From NCBI GenBank assembly GCA_039812685.1, contig JBDIBB010000009.1, forward strand, positions 1 through 52,834: DNA of 52,834 nt, in the 5' to 3' direction. Positions 17,074-26,500 of this stretch are shown here, one piece after another (position 1 is the first letter of the stretch; every line of letters starts with the position of its first letter). The notes beneath the pieces were generated by a model. That model did not search any database, had not been told where the DNA came from, and worked only from the letters and a program-made list of their open reading frames with translations. Both the position numbers and the translations under genes were made by a program. The stretch is from JBDIBB01 sp039812685. Lineage in GTDB: Bacteria; Acidobacteriota; Vicinamibacteria; Vicinamibacterales; JAFNAJ01.

Positions 17074-17982
17074 GTGCGGATCCAGCGCAGCGAAGACGCG
17101 ATGGGGTCGTGGTTCGCCGTCGATCTCCACGGCCCCGATCGCGGCGCACTCGAGGCCGCGGCCGACGCGGTCTTCGACGAGGTCCACCGGATCGATCGTC
17201 TGCTGTCGAACTACCGGCCCGCGAGCGAGCTGAGCCGCCTCAACCGCGACGCGCCGGCCGGGCCGGTGCGCGTGTCCGACGAACTGTTCGATCTGCTGCG
17301 GGCGTGCCTCGACTACAGCCGCCAGACCGGTGGCGCCTTCGACGTCACCGTCGGGGCGCTGATGAAGGCGTGGGGGTTCTACAGGGGCGAGGGCCGGCGG
17401 CCGCGGCCCGCCGACGTGGCGCGCGCCCTGGACCGTGTCGGACACCAGCACGTGTGGCTGGACGAGGACGGCCGCACGGCGAGGTTCCTCCGGCCAGGCC
17501 TCGAACTCGATCCGGGAGGCATCGGCAAGGGCTACGCCGTCGATCGCATGGTGGCCGTGCTCAGGGCGCACGGCGTCGGCGCCGCGCTGGTGTCGGCGGC
17601 GGGAAGCAGCATCTACGGCCTCGGCGCGCCGCCCGGCGAACCTGCGGGCTGGCGGGTGTCGATCGGCGTGCCGGGCGAGCTGGCCACGCCGGCCGCGGTG
17701 GTCCACCTGAGGGACCTCTCGCTGTCGACCTCGGGCAGTTACGAGCAGTTCTTCATGGCCGGCGGCACGCGCTACCCGCACGTCATCGATCCGCGCACGG
17801 GGTATCCTGCGCAGGGCGTCGCCTCGGTCTCGGTGATGGCGGCGCGGGCGATGGACGGCGAGGTGTGGACCAAACCCTACTTCGTCAACGGCCGCGACTG
17901 GACCGTCGCCAACCGGCGCCCGGATCAGCGTGTGTTGTTCTGCGACGCCGGGTCCGGCGCCGCCTGCTCGTGGATTGACTGA
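17074..17982 (+). CDS. apbE: ApbE-family flavin transferase lacking a signal peptide (copy 2)
   Basis: About 302 residues from a GTG at 17074, preceded by a G8 tract; a GTG at 17032 is also possible and neither gives a leader peptide. Core motifs are intact: EDAMGSWF, GGAFDVTVG, LDPGGIGKGYAVD, HVIDPRTG and the Trp variant DGEVWTKPY shared with copy 1. Missing export is odd because ApbE works outside the cytoplasm and copies 1 and 3 have leaders. It may act in the cytoplasm, be mis-started, or have lost its leader near the G tract. It follows the SelA-like gene by under 50 bp, and its TGA overlaps the ATG of the lactonase gene. No FMN acceptor was found among the operon proteins. Confidence 0.8.
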   Translation: MRIQRSEDAMGSWFAVDLHGPDRGALEAAADAVFDEVHRIDRLLSNYRPASELSRLNRDAPAGPVRVSDELFDLLRACLDYSRQTGGAFDVTVGALMKAWGFYRGEGRRPRPADVARALDRVGHQHVWLDEDGRTARFLRPGLELDPGGIGKGYAVDRMVAVLRAHGVGAALVSAAGSSIYGLGAPPGEPAGWRVSIGVPGELATPAAVVHLRDLSLSTSGSYEQFFMAGGTRYPHVIDPRTGYPAQGVASVSVMAARAMDGEVWTKPYFVNGRDWTVANRRPDQRVLFCDAGSGAACSWID

Positions 17983-19244
17983 TGGAGAACCCGGACACAG
18001 ACATGATGGCGTACCTCACCCCGTTCCGCCGGCCGTCGATCGAGATGGTCCCGTTCGGTTCCTTCCGGCTCGCGCTGCCGTCGCTGGCGCTGGCCGCCCT
18101 GGTGACGCTGCTGCCGGCGGTCGCGTGGGCGCAGCGCGGCAAGCCCGCCGAGACGGGCGAGCTGCTGGTCTACTTCGGCACCTACACCGGCGAGAAGAGC
18201 AAGGGCATCTACTGCTCGCGGCTCGACCTCGCCACCGGCGCGCTCACGCCGCCGGTTCTCGTGGCCGAGACGCCCAATCCGAGCTTCCTCGCGGTGCATC
18301 CCGGCGGCGGCTTCCTCTACGCGGCCAACGAGGTGCGCGAGTTCAACCAGCAGCCGGGCGGCGCGGTGAGCGGCTTCGCCATCGACCGCCGCAGCGGCGG
18401 CCTGACGCCGATCAACCAGCAGTCGTCGCGCGGCGGCGGCGCCGTCTACCTCGTGGTCGACTCGGCCGGCCGCAACGTGCTGGTCGCCAACTACGGCGGC
18501 GGCAGCGTGGCGGTGCTGCCGATCGACGGTGACGGCCGGCTGAAGCCGGCCTCGGCCTTCGTGCAGCACGTGGCGCCGGACCCGCCCGTCACGCCGCCGA
18601 TCAGGCCCCGTGCCCACTCGGTGAACCTCGACCCGGCCAATCGCTTCGCCTACGTCGCCGACCTCGGCCTCGACCAGGTGCGGATCTACCGCTTCGACGG
18701 CGGCGCGGGCTCGCTCGATGCCGCCGATCCGCCGTTCGCGTCGGTCCCGCGCGGCGCCGGGGCGCGTCACCTGGCGTTCCACCCGACCGGCCGCTACGCC
18801 TACCTGATCAACGAGACGAACATGACGGTGACGGCCTTCAGCCACGACGCCGACCGCGGCGCGCTGACGACGTTCCAGACCATCTCGACGCTGCCGCCGG
18901 GCCAGGGCGTGGAGCCCGGCTTCAGCACGGCCGAGATTCAGGTGCACCCGTCCGGGAAGTTCGTCTACGGATCGAACCGGGGGCACAACAGCATCGCGCT
19001 GTTCACCGTCGACGGGAAGACCGGCCGGCTGACGTTCGTCGAGACCACGCCCACGCAGGGCAACATGCCCCGGGGCTTCGGGATCGATCCCACCGGCCGC
19101 TATCTCCTCGTCGGGCACCAGCGCTCGGACTCGGTCGTCGTCTTCCGCATCGACGGCGCGAGCGGGCGGCTCGCGCCCACCGGGCACGTGCTCGACGTCG
19201 GCTCGCCGGTGAGCGTCAAGTTCGTCGAGCCCGTTCGGCCGTGA
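17982..19244 (+). CDS. Exported lactonase (6-phosphogluconolactonase-like seven-bladed propeller)
   Basis: 420 residues from the ATG at 17982, which overlaps the ApbE stop by one base. In-frame ATGs at M8/M9 or M22 are possible starts. The leader spans about 29-50 and ends AWA-Q. The propeller repeats are clear: VYFGTYTGEKSKGIYCSRLD, FLAVHPGGGFLYAANEV, VNLDPANRFAYVADLGLDQV, LAFHPTGRYAYLINE, IQVHPSGKFVYGSNRGHNSI and FGIDPTGRYLLVGHQRSD. The family includes 6-phosphogluconolactonase and muconate-lactonizing-like proteins. As an exported member it more likely opens a non-phosphorylated sugar lactone to the aldonate (inference). Genomic linkage to sugar-acid genes supports this. The amidohydrolase gene follows after 35 bp. 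Confidence 0.88.
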   Translation: MENPDTDMMAYLTPFRRPSIEMVPFGSFRLALPSLALAALVTLLPAVAWAQRGKPAETGELLVYFGTYTGEKSKGIYCSRLDLATGALTPPVLVAETPNPSFLAVHPGGGFLYAANEVREFNQQPGGAVSGFAIDRRSGGLTPINQQSSRGGGAVYLVVDSAGRNVLVANYGGGSVAVLPIDGDGRLKPASAFVQHVAPDPPVTPPIRPRAHSVNLDPANRFAYVADLGLDQVRIYRFDGGAGSLDAADPPFASVPRGAGARHLAFHPTGRYAYLINETNMTVTAFSHDADRGALTTFQTISTLPPGQGVEPGFSTAEIQVHPSGKFVYGSNRGHNSIALFTVDGKTGRLTFVETTPTQGNMPRGFGIDPTGRYLLVGHQRSDSVVVFRIDGASGRLAPTGHVLDVGSPVSVKFVEPVRP

Positions 19245-19279
19245 CCGTCCCGGTCGGAACCGTTGCTGGAGGCTACACG

Positions 19280-20539
19280 ATGAAGCGTTTCGTTCTTCTG
19301 CTGATGGCGTCCGCGCTGGCGGGCACGGGCTACGCCCAGACGAGCTACGACCTGCTCATCAAGGGCGGGCACGTCATCGATCCCAGGAACGGGATCGACG
19401 CGGTTCGCGACGTGGCGATCAAGGACGGGAAGATCGCCGCCGTGGCTCCCGACGTCCCCGCGGCACAGGCCTCGAAGGTCGTCGATGCGTCGGGGTTGTA
19501 CGTGACGCCGGGCCTGGTGGACATCCACGTCCACGTCTACCACGGCGAGAAGACCGCCTATGCCGGCGGCCCCAGCAGCGTGCCGATCGACGCGTTCGCG
19601 CCGCGGAGCTGCACCACGACCGTCTCGGACGCGGGCGGCGCGGGCTGGCGCAACTTCGACGACTTCAAGACGCGCATCATCGACACGTCGAAGACCAGGG
19701 TCACCGCGTTTCTCAACATCGTCGGCCATGGCATGGCGGGCGGCGCCCTGGAGCAGGATCTCTCCGACATGGACGCGAAGGCGACCGGCGAGTACGCGCT
19801 CCGGCACAAGGGGGTGATCGTCGGCATCAAGACCGCCCACTACAACGGGCCCGAATGGGCGCCGTTCGAGCGCGCGGTGGAGGCCGGCACGATTGCCGGC
19901 ATCCCGGTGATGGTGGACTTCGGCAGCGCGAGGGTGCGGACGATCGCCGAGCTCTTCGATCGCGTCTTCCGTCCCGGCGACATCTTCACGCACGCCTTCG
20001 CCGGCGGCAGTCGCGGCGAGGTCATCGACGGGAAGATCAACCCGGCGAGCTACCGGGCACGGAAGAAGGGCATCATCTTCGACATCGGCCACGGCGGGGC
20101 GAGCTTCACCTTCCGCACGGCGGTGCAGGCGATGAAGGAAGGCTTCCTTCCCGACTCGATCTCGACCGACCTGCACGTGGGCAGCATGAACGCCGGCATG
20201 AAGGACATGGTCAACCTGATGAGCAAGTTCCTGGCGCTGGGCATGTCGCTGAACGACGTCGTGCTGCGCTCGACGTGGAACCCCGCCCGGGAGATCAAGC
20301 TCGAGCAGTTCGGGCACCTGTCGGTGGGCGCCGGCGCCGATCTCGCCGTGCTGAGGCTCGAGAACGGCCGGTTCGGCTTCCAGGATCAGCAGGGCGGCCG
20401 GCTCGATGGCACGCAGCGGCTCGGCTGCGAGCTGACGTTGCGCGACGGCGTCGTGGTGTGGGATCTCAACGGCCTGGCTGCGGCGCCGTGGGAGAAGGTT
20501 CCGCCGCCGACGTTCCCGAGGCCGCCCGCGGCGCGGTAG
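19280..20539 (+). CDS. Exported amidohydrolase/deacetylase-family metallohydrolase (copy 3)
   Basis: 419 residues. The ATG at 19280 follows TGGAGG, and a signal peptide (1-19, GYA-Q) fixes this start rather than the open frame from 19241. Metal-site motifs are present: HVH at 83-85, GIKTAHY (carboxylysine position), IFTHAFAG, DIGHGGA and ISTDLH. It is more diverged than the two tandem copies (7109-9633) and lacks their shared nucleotide patch. The loop GSRGEVIDGKINPASY replaces their ARTPIVNPQGQVEPY segment. It is the last gene of the rightward operon and is followed by a hairpin. Three copies in one regulon suggest three related substrates or successive amide hydrolyses. Confidence 0.88.
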   Translation: MKRFVLLLMASALAGTGYAQTSYDLLIKGGHVIDPRNGIDAVRDVAIKDGKIAAVAPDVPAAQASKVVDASGLYVTPGLVDIHVHVYHGEKTAYAGGPSSVPIDAFAPRSCTTTVSDAGGAGWRNFDDFKTRIIDTSKTRVTAFLNIVGHGMAGGALEQDLSDMDAKATGEYALRHKGVIVGIKTAHYNGPEWAPFERAVEAGTIAGIPVMVDFGSARVRTIAELFDRVFRPGDIFTHAFAGGSRGEVIDGKINPASYRARKKGIIFDIGHGGASFTFRTAVQAMKEGFLPDSISTDLHVGSMNAGMKDMVNLMSKFLALGMSLNDVVLRSTWNPAREIKLEQFGHLSVGAGADLAVLRLENGRFGFQDQQGGRLDGTQRLGCELTLRDGVVVWDLNGLAAAPWEKVPPPTFPRPPAAR

Positions 20540-20565
20540 GCGGCATCCGCCGCCGTGATGCCGTG

Positions 20566-20604
20566 AAGGCCTGCCGGGCCCGCGAGAGGGGCCCGACAGG
20601 CCTT
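20566..20604. terminator. Hairpin terminator closing the rightward operon
   Basis: AAGGCCTGCCGGGCCC (20566-20581) pairs with GGGCCCGACAGGCCTT (20589-20604): a 16-bp stem with one mismatch and a 7-nt loop. It sits between convergent genes ending at 20539 and 20698. Confidence 0.75.
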
Positions 20605-20697
20605 GTCGTGAGTCTGCCCGCCGGTGCGTGCCGGGCTGTCAGCCCGTGGTGCACGTGGCGCGGCATTCGACGGGCGCGGCGCTCCCGCCGCAGACTG

Positions 20698-22371
20698 CTA
20701 GGTGGCGAGCGGGCGTCCCGTCTGGACGCGGATCGGGCCACGCGGCGCCGCGTAGGCGTGCCGCTTCGCGGTGAACTTCGCGTCGAGGTATTCGCCCATG
20801 TAGAGCGGCCCCGAGATGGTGCCGCCGGTGACCTTGCCGACGAAGGTGAAGGTGACGGCGATGCCGAGGCGATCCTCGCGGCTGCGCAGCTTCACCTCGT
20901 CGCCTTCGATCGTGCCGTAGACGTCGCGCGTGGTGAACTCGCCCTGGTGCGCGCCCGTCAGCCAGTTGCCGTCCTGCTCGAGGGTGAGCGCGTGGCGGCT
21001 GGTGCCGTTGAAGAACTCGATCTCGACGTCCCAGCGGCCGGCGACGTTGGCGGCCGGCGCGGCCATCGCCGTGTTGCGCGGCGGACGCTGCTGCGACAGC
21101 AGCGCGTGGATCCGCGAGGCGGCCACGGCATCGTCACCCGGCTGCATCATCCAGGCGGTGACCGTGATCGCCGTCTGCGACGTGTCGGCGCCCGGGCGGC
21201 GGCCGCCGCCGCCCACCGCAATGCGCGGCCTGGTCCGGGCGAGTTCGTCGGCCAGGTCCTCGCCGGTGATGTTCAGCTTCGACGGATCCCAGGAGATGGT
21301 CAGCACCGGGCTGCGGTTGCCGAGGCCCTGCGGTTCGCGCACGGCGGCGGTGACGCCGGGGATCGTCGTCACCTTCTTCGAGATGTTGTCGAGCCAGCCG
21401 AGCCAGCTCTTCCACTCGGCGTCGTGGTCGCGCTCGACCCAGGCCTCCACGGCCGCGAGCATGCCGCAGACCTCCTCGCGTCCCACCTTGTTGTCGCGGC
21501 CCGGGCCGTGGTGGGGCGAACCCGACTGCCAGGCCGCCATCAGCAGCTTCTTGTCGCCGAGCAGCAGCCCCGCGCACTGCGGGCCGCAGATCGCCTTGCC
21601 GCCGCTGTAGGCCACGATCGTCGCGCCCTTCCGGAGGTGGACGTTGGGGATCGTGAGGATCTCGGCGGCGGCGTCGACCAGGATCGGGACGTTCTTCGGC
21701 CTGGCGATTGCCGCGATCGCCTCCAGCTGCATCTCGCCGAAGTGCGGCTCGTCGGCGAGCAGGTAGATCATCGCCGTCTTCGGCCCGATGCTGCGCCGCA
21801 GCTCCTCGAGCGTGTCGACGGTGATGATCGTCACGCCGATGTTCGCGATGGCGGCGTCGTAGTTGTTGCGCGAGGGCCGGGGGATGATCACCTCGGTCCT
21901 GGGGAAGCCGGTCAGGTCGGGAATGCGGACCAGCCGCTCCGGGTTGCCCCCGGTCACGCACGCCGCGGTGACGTGCTTCATGCCGGCGGCGCAGCCCGAG
22001 GAGACCATGCCCCACTCGGCGCCGGTCAGCTCGGCCAGCCGCTGGCCGACGCCGTCGGCCAGTTCGTCGATCTGCACGAAGTACTTCGAGGCCGCGTCCA
22101 TGGCCGCACGGACTTCGGGCCGCTCCACCGATCCGCCGATGATCGTGAAGGTGCCGCGGCAGTTGATGATCGGCTCGACGCCGATCGACTGGTAGATCTG
22201 CGGGCCCGGCGTGAGCGGGCCGGCGGCCTCGAGCGTGCGCGCGGTGCCCAGCAGCACCGGCAGCGCCAGCACATTGCCCATCTGGAACAGTTCACGTCTG
22301 GTGACGCCGGCCGCGGCCGGGGCGCCAGGGATTTCGGTGTGCTCGACGTGCTCGGTTGGTTCCTTCGACAT
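20698..22371 (-). CDS. Tat-exported SelA-like PLP enzyme with C-terminal beta domain (copy 2)
   Basis: 557 residues. The ATG at 22371 has GGAG five bases upstream. The leader is long; a twin-arginine motif (VTRRELFQMGN, 23-33) comes after ~20 polar residues, as in Tat substrates. The PLP core has INCRGTFTIIGGS, Asp233 (LVDAAAE) and Lys259 (YSGGK). The C-terminal beta domain (about 445-545) parallels copy 1 (VAGRWDVEIEF, LEQDGNWLTGAHQGEF, GPLYMGEY). It is transcribed away from the Tat-RidA gene, sharing a 292-bp intergenic region, so the lyase and imine deaminase may be co-regulated. The lyase would release 2-aminoacrylate-like or enamine products that RidA hydrolyses. Substrate unknown. Confidence 0.85.
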   Translation of the reverse strand: MSKEPTEHVEHTEIPGAPAAAGVTRRELFQMGNVLALPVLLGTARTLEAAGPLTPGPQIYQSIGVEPIINCRGTFTIIGGSVERPEVRAAMDAASKYFVQIDELADGVGQRLAELTGAEWGMVSSGCAAGMKHVTAACVTGGNPERLVRIPDLTGFPRTEVIIPRPSRNNYDAAIANIGVTIITVDTLEELRRSIGPKTAMIYLLADEPHFGEMQLEAIAAIARPKNVPILVDAAAEILTIPNVHLRKGATIVAYSGGKAICGPQCAGLLLGDKKLLMAAWQSGSPHHGPGRDNKVGREEVCGMLAAVEAWVERDHDAEWKSWLGWLDNISKKVTTIPGVTAAVREPQGLGNRSPVLTISWDPSKLNITGEDLADELARTRPRIAVGGGGRRPGADTSQTAITVTAWMMQPGDDAVAASRIHALLSQQRPPRNTAMAAPAANVAGRWDVEIEFFNGTSRHALTLEQDGNWLTGAHQGEFTTRDVYGTIEGDEVKLRSREDRLGIAVTFTFVGKVTGGTISGPLYMGEYLDAKFTAKRHAYAAPRGPIRVQTGRPLAT

Positions 22372-22663
22372 GATGGCTCCAGTCGGTGAGGTCATCGACG
22401 ACGCGACGCACGCCAGGGGGCCGCGGCCAGCGGTCTCGCGGTCGTGTCTCGCGCTGCCGGTCGCCGCGGCACCGCGACCGGTTCCTCCGGCGCAGCCAGA
22501 GGATACCGGAAGGCTCCGGCACTTGAAAGGCAGTTGGAGCACCCCGGCCGGGGGCGAAGCCCGCGTTCGGAAGCCCCGGCCTCGTGCCCGGTGTAGAGTG
22601 GCGCACGTCGCGCCACGCGCGCTCGCGCGACACACATCCCGATTTCAGGAGGAGGAGAGACCC

Positions 22664-23200
22664 ATGGCCCAGAAGTCCACGGTTGAGTCGCGGAAGACCC
22701 GTCGTCAGGTCCTGTCGGCGGGGCTGGCGGGATTGGCCGCCGGCGGCGTCGTTCACGCTCGGGCGGGTGGCGCGCGGGAGGCGGCGTCGCCGGACGCGTG
22801 GACGCCGAAGAAGCAGGTCTTCCAGCGGCCCGATCGGCCAACGGGCCCCGGCGCCCTGCTCTCGTCGTGCATCCGATCGGGTCACCTGCTGTTCCTGGCC
22901 GGCATCGGCGGCTGGTATCCCGAGCAGCGGAAGGATCCCGGCGACATCAAGGTGCAGATCCAGAGCGCCCTGACGGTGATGAAGGCGACGCTCGAGGGCG
23001 CCGGTTCGTCGATGGCCAACGTGCTCAAGGTGCACATGACCGTCGCGGATCCCAACCGGAACCTCGCCGCGCTCAACGAGGCCTATCGCGGCTTCTTCCC
23101 CGATCCGCCGCCCGTGCGGTCGTACTCGGGCTGCGGCGTCGATCAGATGGGGCGCGACGGCGTCCTCGTGCAGATTGACTGCATTGCCTACGTCGACTGA
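22664..23200 (+). CDS. Tat-exported RidA/YjgF-family protein, Glu-to-Gln variant
   Basis: 178 residues; the ATG at 22664 follows CAGGAGGAGGAGAGACCC. A Tat leader (SRKTRRQVLSAGLAGLAAGG, 9-28) precedes a complete RidA domain (about 48-178). RidA hydrolyses enamines/imines made by PLP enzymes, normally in the cytosol, so export is unusual. The active-site Arg is kept (Arg152, PPVRSYSG), but the position usually Glu in VEIxxIA is Gln170 (VQIDCIA), which may alter catalysis or make it a binding protein. Its divergent neighbour is a Tat-exported PLP enzyme, an obvious source of reactive enamine in the same compartment. The Oar-like receptor gene starts 311 bp downstream. Confidence 0.85.
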   Translation: MAQKSTVESRKTRRQVLSAGLAGLAAGGVVHARAGGAREAASPDAWTPKKQVFQRPDRPTGPGALLSSCIRSGHLLFLAGIGGWYPEQRKDPGDIKVQIQSALTVMKATLEGAGSSMANVLKVHMTVADPNRNLAALNEAYRGFFPDPPPVRSYSGCGVDQMGRDGVLVQIDCIAYVD

Positions 23201-23511
23201 GTGTGAGAGCGGATGAGCTGGCAGCGCACGAATCACTGGACGAGTCGTCACGGCGTGCGATAGCATCCGCCCGTTCTCCCGCGCTCACGTCATCACGGGT
23301 GACTGCCTGCCCCGATCGCGCCGTTGCGCAGTCGGGCGGGCGAACAGCAGGCTGGCGGGCGTCGTCTCGTGCTCCCGGCGTGCGGACGTTGTGTGCCAGC
23401 CGCAGGCCGCGCGAACGCGGGCCGGGCTGTGCGCCGGACCAATCACTCGAGACAGGTCAGACCCGATCGATTCGCCTTCCGGGCCACGGCCCGGAGACAT
23501 GAGAGGGCCCC
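23201..23511. other. 311-bp intergenic region, no gene recognised
   Basis: The open frames here (for example 23203-23502) have Arg/Ser-rich translations without family features, and no clear promoter or hairpin was seen. It presumably holds the promoter and leader of the receptor gene. Confidence 0.5.
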
Positions 23512-26500
23512 TTGCGACGATCCCAGCCCGGATTCTGGTATGCAGTGTGTACGTTGGCGGCGTGGCTTCTCCACGCGGCGCCTCTTCCCGCGCAGTCGGT
23601 CGACACCGGCGTGCTGGGTATCGTGAAGGACTCGACCGGTCTCGTGATTCCCGGGGCCACGGTCGTGGTGACCAACTCATCCACGGGTGTCGCCCAGACG
23701 TTGGTGAGCCGTGAGGATGGCACGTTCGAGGCTCGCTACCTCGTGCCCGGCGATTACGTGGCAGTGGTGAGTCTGGAGGGCTTCCGGACCGAGCGGCGGC
23801 TCTTCACTCTGCGCGTCGCGCAGATGATCCGGCTGGACGTCGCGCTGCAGGTCGGCGACCTCTCGGAAGCGGTGGAGGTGGTCGCGGCAGGTCAGCTCAT
23901 CGAGACGCAGAGTGGCGTCACCGCCAACACCGTCACCGCGGAGACGATCGGCAACCTGCCGCTGAGCGGCCGGAACTTCACCAGCCTGGGCAACCTGACG
24001 GCAGGCGTCGTGAGTTCCGGAACGCAGTTCCGCGCCAGCGGCGCACGGGGCATGTACCAGCAGGTGATGTTCGACGGGGTGAGCGCGACGAACAACCGCG
24101 GCAACAACCTGTTCATGTACCCGTCGCTCGATGCCGTGGAGGAGTTCAAGGTCCAGGCGACCAACTACACCGCGGAGTACGGGGGGCACGCCGGCGCCAA
24201 CGTCCAGTTGCAGCTCAGATCGGGTACCAACACGCTCCGTGGCTCGGCGTACGATTTCCTTCGTGACGACGCGCTCGATTCACGCAATTACTTCGCACCC
24301 GCCCCACGCCCGAAGCCGCAGCTGGAACGAAACCAGTTCGGCGGTACGCTGAGCGGGCCGATCGCGAAGAACCGGACGTTCTTCATGTTCTCGTACGAAG
24401 GCCTGCGCGAGACGCGTCAGAACGTTGCGCAGGCCATCGTCCTGACCGAGGCGATGCGGCAGGGAGATTTTTCGGCGATCGCCACGCCGATCAGGGATCC
24501 GCTGACCGGGCAGCCGTTTCCCGGGAACGTCATCCCGCCGGGCCGCCTCGATCCCACGGCCCTCCGTCTGGTGAATACCTACCAGCCGTTACCGAATCAG
24601 TCCGGCGTGAACAACTTGATCGGGGTGACCCTGGCCAAGGACGAAACGAACCAGTACATCGGTCGAATCGACCACCAGCTCAGCAGTCGCCAGAAGGTCT
24701 TCGGGCACTACCTGTATCAGGGACGCAACAACCCGACGACGCCGATCAACGCGAACTTCCCGGTGGCACGGCTGTTCGACAACCAGAGCCTCGCCGTTCA
24801 GCATGTGATGACGTGGAGTTCGAACGTGCTGAACGAAGTCCGCTTCGGCTACATGCGCGGCAACCTCAGGCGCCTCAGCCCGAGGGCCGGCAGCGGGTTC
24901 TCCGTCGAGAAGGATCTCGGCATTGCCGGCATGAACGTCGGCGGGCCCGGCGGCCGGTCGCCGGCGGACTTCGAGGTGGGATTCCCGACGATCTCCATCC
25001 AGGGGTTCGATGGGTTCGGCGACAGCACGGGCGGCGAGGCGATCGACAAGAGCCAGACCTATCAATTCGTGGACAACCTGACGGTCATCAAGGGCCGGCA
25101 CGCCTTGAAGATGGGCGGAGATCTCCGCAAGCTGTACGGCGATGCCACCAGCGTCAATTCACCCTTCGGCGCCATCGAATTCACGCGTGACATCACGGGT
25201 CACGCCGCGGCCGCCTTCGTGCTCGGCTATCCCCGAACGGCGCGAACGCCGGAAGGGATTCCAGTCGGGGGCATCCGCCAGTGGCGCTTCGGTGCCTACC
25301 TCCAGGACGACTGGCGGGTCACCGATCGCCTCACGTTCAACCTCGGGCTGCGCTACGACCACAACAAGCCGCCGGTTGACATCAACGGTGTGAGCCGCAC
25401 GCTGCGGTTCGACCTCGATCCGCGGGGACCGGTGCTGTGGCCTCAGCCGGGTGAGGTGATCGAGGACGGCCTGTACGTCAACAAGATGCGGCACTGGGCG
25501 CCGCGGCTGGGCTTCGCCTTCAGGATGAACGACCAGTTGGTGGTGCGTGGAGGGTACGGCATCTTCAACATGGCGCTGCATCTCGACAACATCAACACGC
25601 TCGGAACGAATCCCCCCAACGCGAGCGTGCAGGCGACGAATCCGGCGACGAATCCGATCGCAACGCTGTCGAACCCGTTCCCGGCGCAGTTGATGCCGGC
25701 CAACACGATCTTCAACGTCACGTCCGCGGAGGTCGATCGCAACCACAGGGACGGCTACTACCAGAACTACAACGTTGCCGTGGGGTACGAGTTGTCGCAG
25801 ACCTCGGTGCTCGAGGTGCGTTACGTCGGTGCGCGCGGGAGCAACCTCGACAGCAGCATGACCAACTTCAACAGCCCGGACCCAGATCCGAGTGCCAGCG
25901 CGCTGAATCTGCAGTCGCGCCGGCCCTACCCGGCGTTCGGCCGAATCCGCATGTGGGTCACCGATGGCGAGAGTCGGTACAATTCGTTGCAGACCGAGTT
26001 CAAGCAGCGCCGCTTCCACGGTCTGGACGTCATGGTGGCTTACACGCTGTCCCATCTGAGGGACAACCAGCAGGGCGGGCTGAATGCCTCGCGTGCGCGA
26101 CGCCAGAATCCCAGGGACATCGGTCCCGAATGGGCGGATTCGGCCGACGATGTCCGGCACCGGTTCGTCGTGGGCTACATCTGGGACGTGCCGTTCGGAT
26201 CGGGGTTGACAGGCGTCCTCGGTGCGCTGTTGCACGGCTGGCAAGTCAGTGGCATCGCAACGCTGCAGTCGGGACAGCCGTTTTACGTCAATCAGGACGG
26301 TGACACCCTGAACACTGATTCGGAGGACATCCACCCGAACCTCGTGCCGGGCCAGGACCCCAAGCTGCCGGGCTCGGATCGCACCATCGAGCGGTGGTTC
26401 AATACCGCCGCCTTCAGCCGGGCTACCCAGACCTACGGCACGTCACCACGAAACCCTGTGGTTGGCCCAGGGCGCAAGCTCCTCGACGTCTCGCTCGCCA

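Noticed and set aside
20698..22371. Naming the enzyme DgaE (D-glucosaminate-6-phosphate ammonia-lyase)
   Set aside because: The family link is good, but the enzyme appears exported and there is no phosphotransferase uptake system, so a phosphorylated substrate is unlikely. Left as SelA-like.
23203..23502. 99-residue open frame upstream of the second receptor gene
   Set aside because: Arg/Ser/Pro-rich translation, no Shine-Dalgarno, no family features; treated as intergenic.
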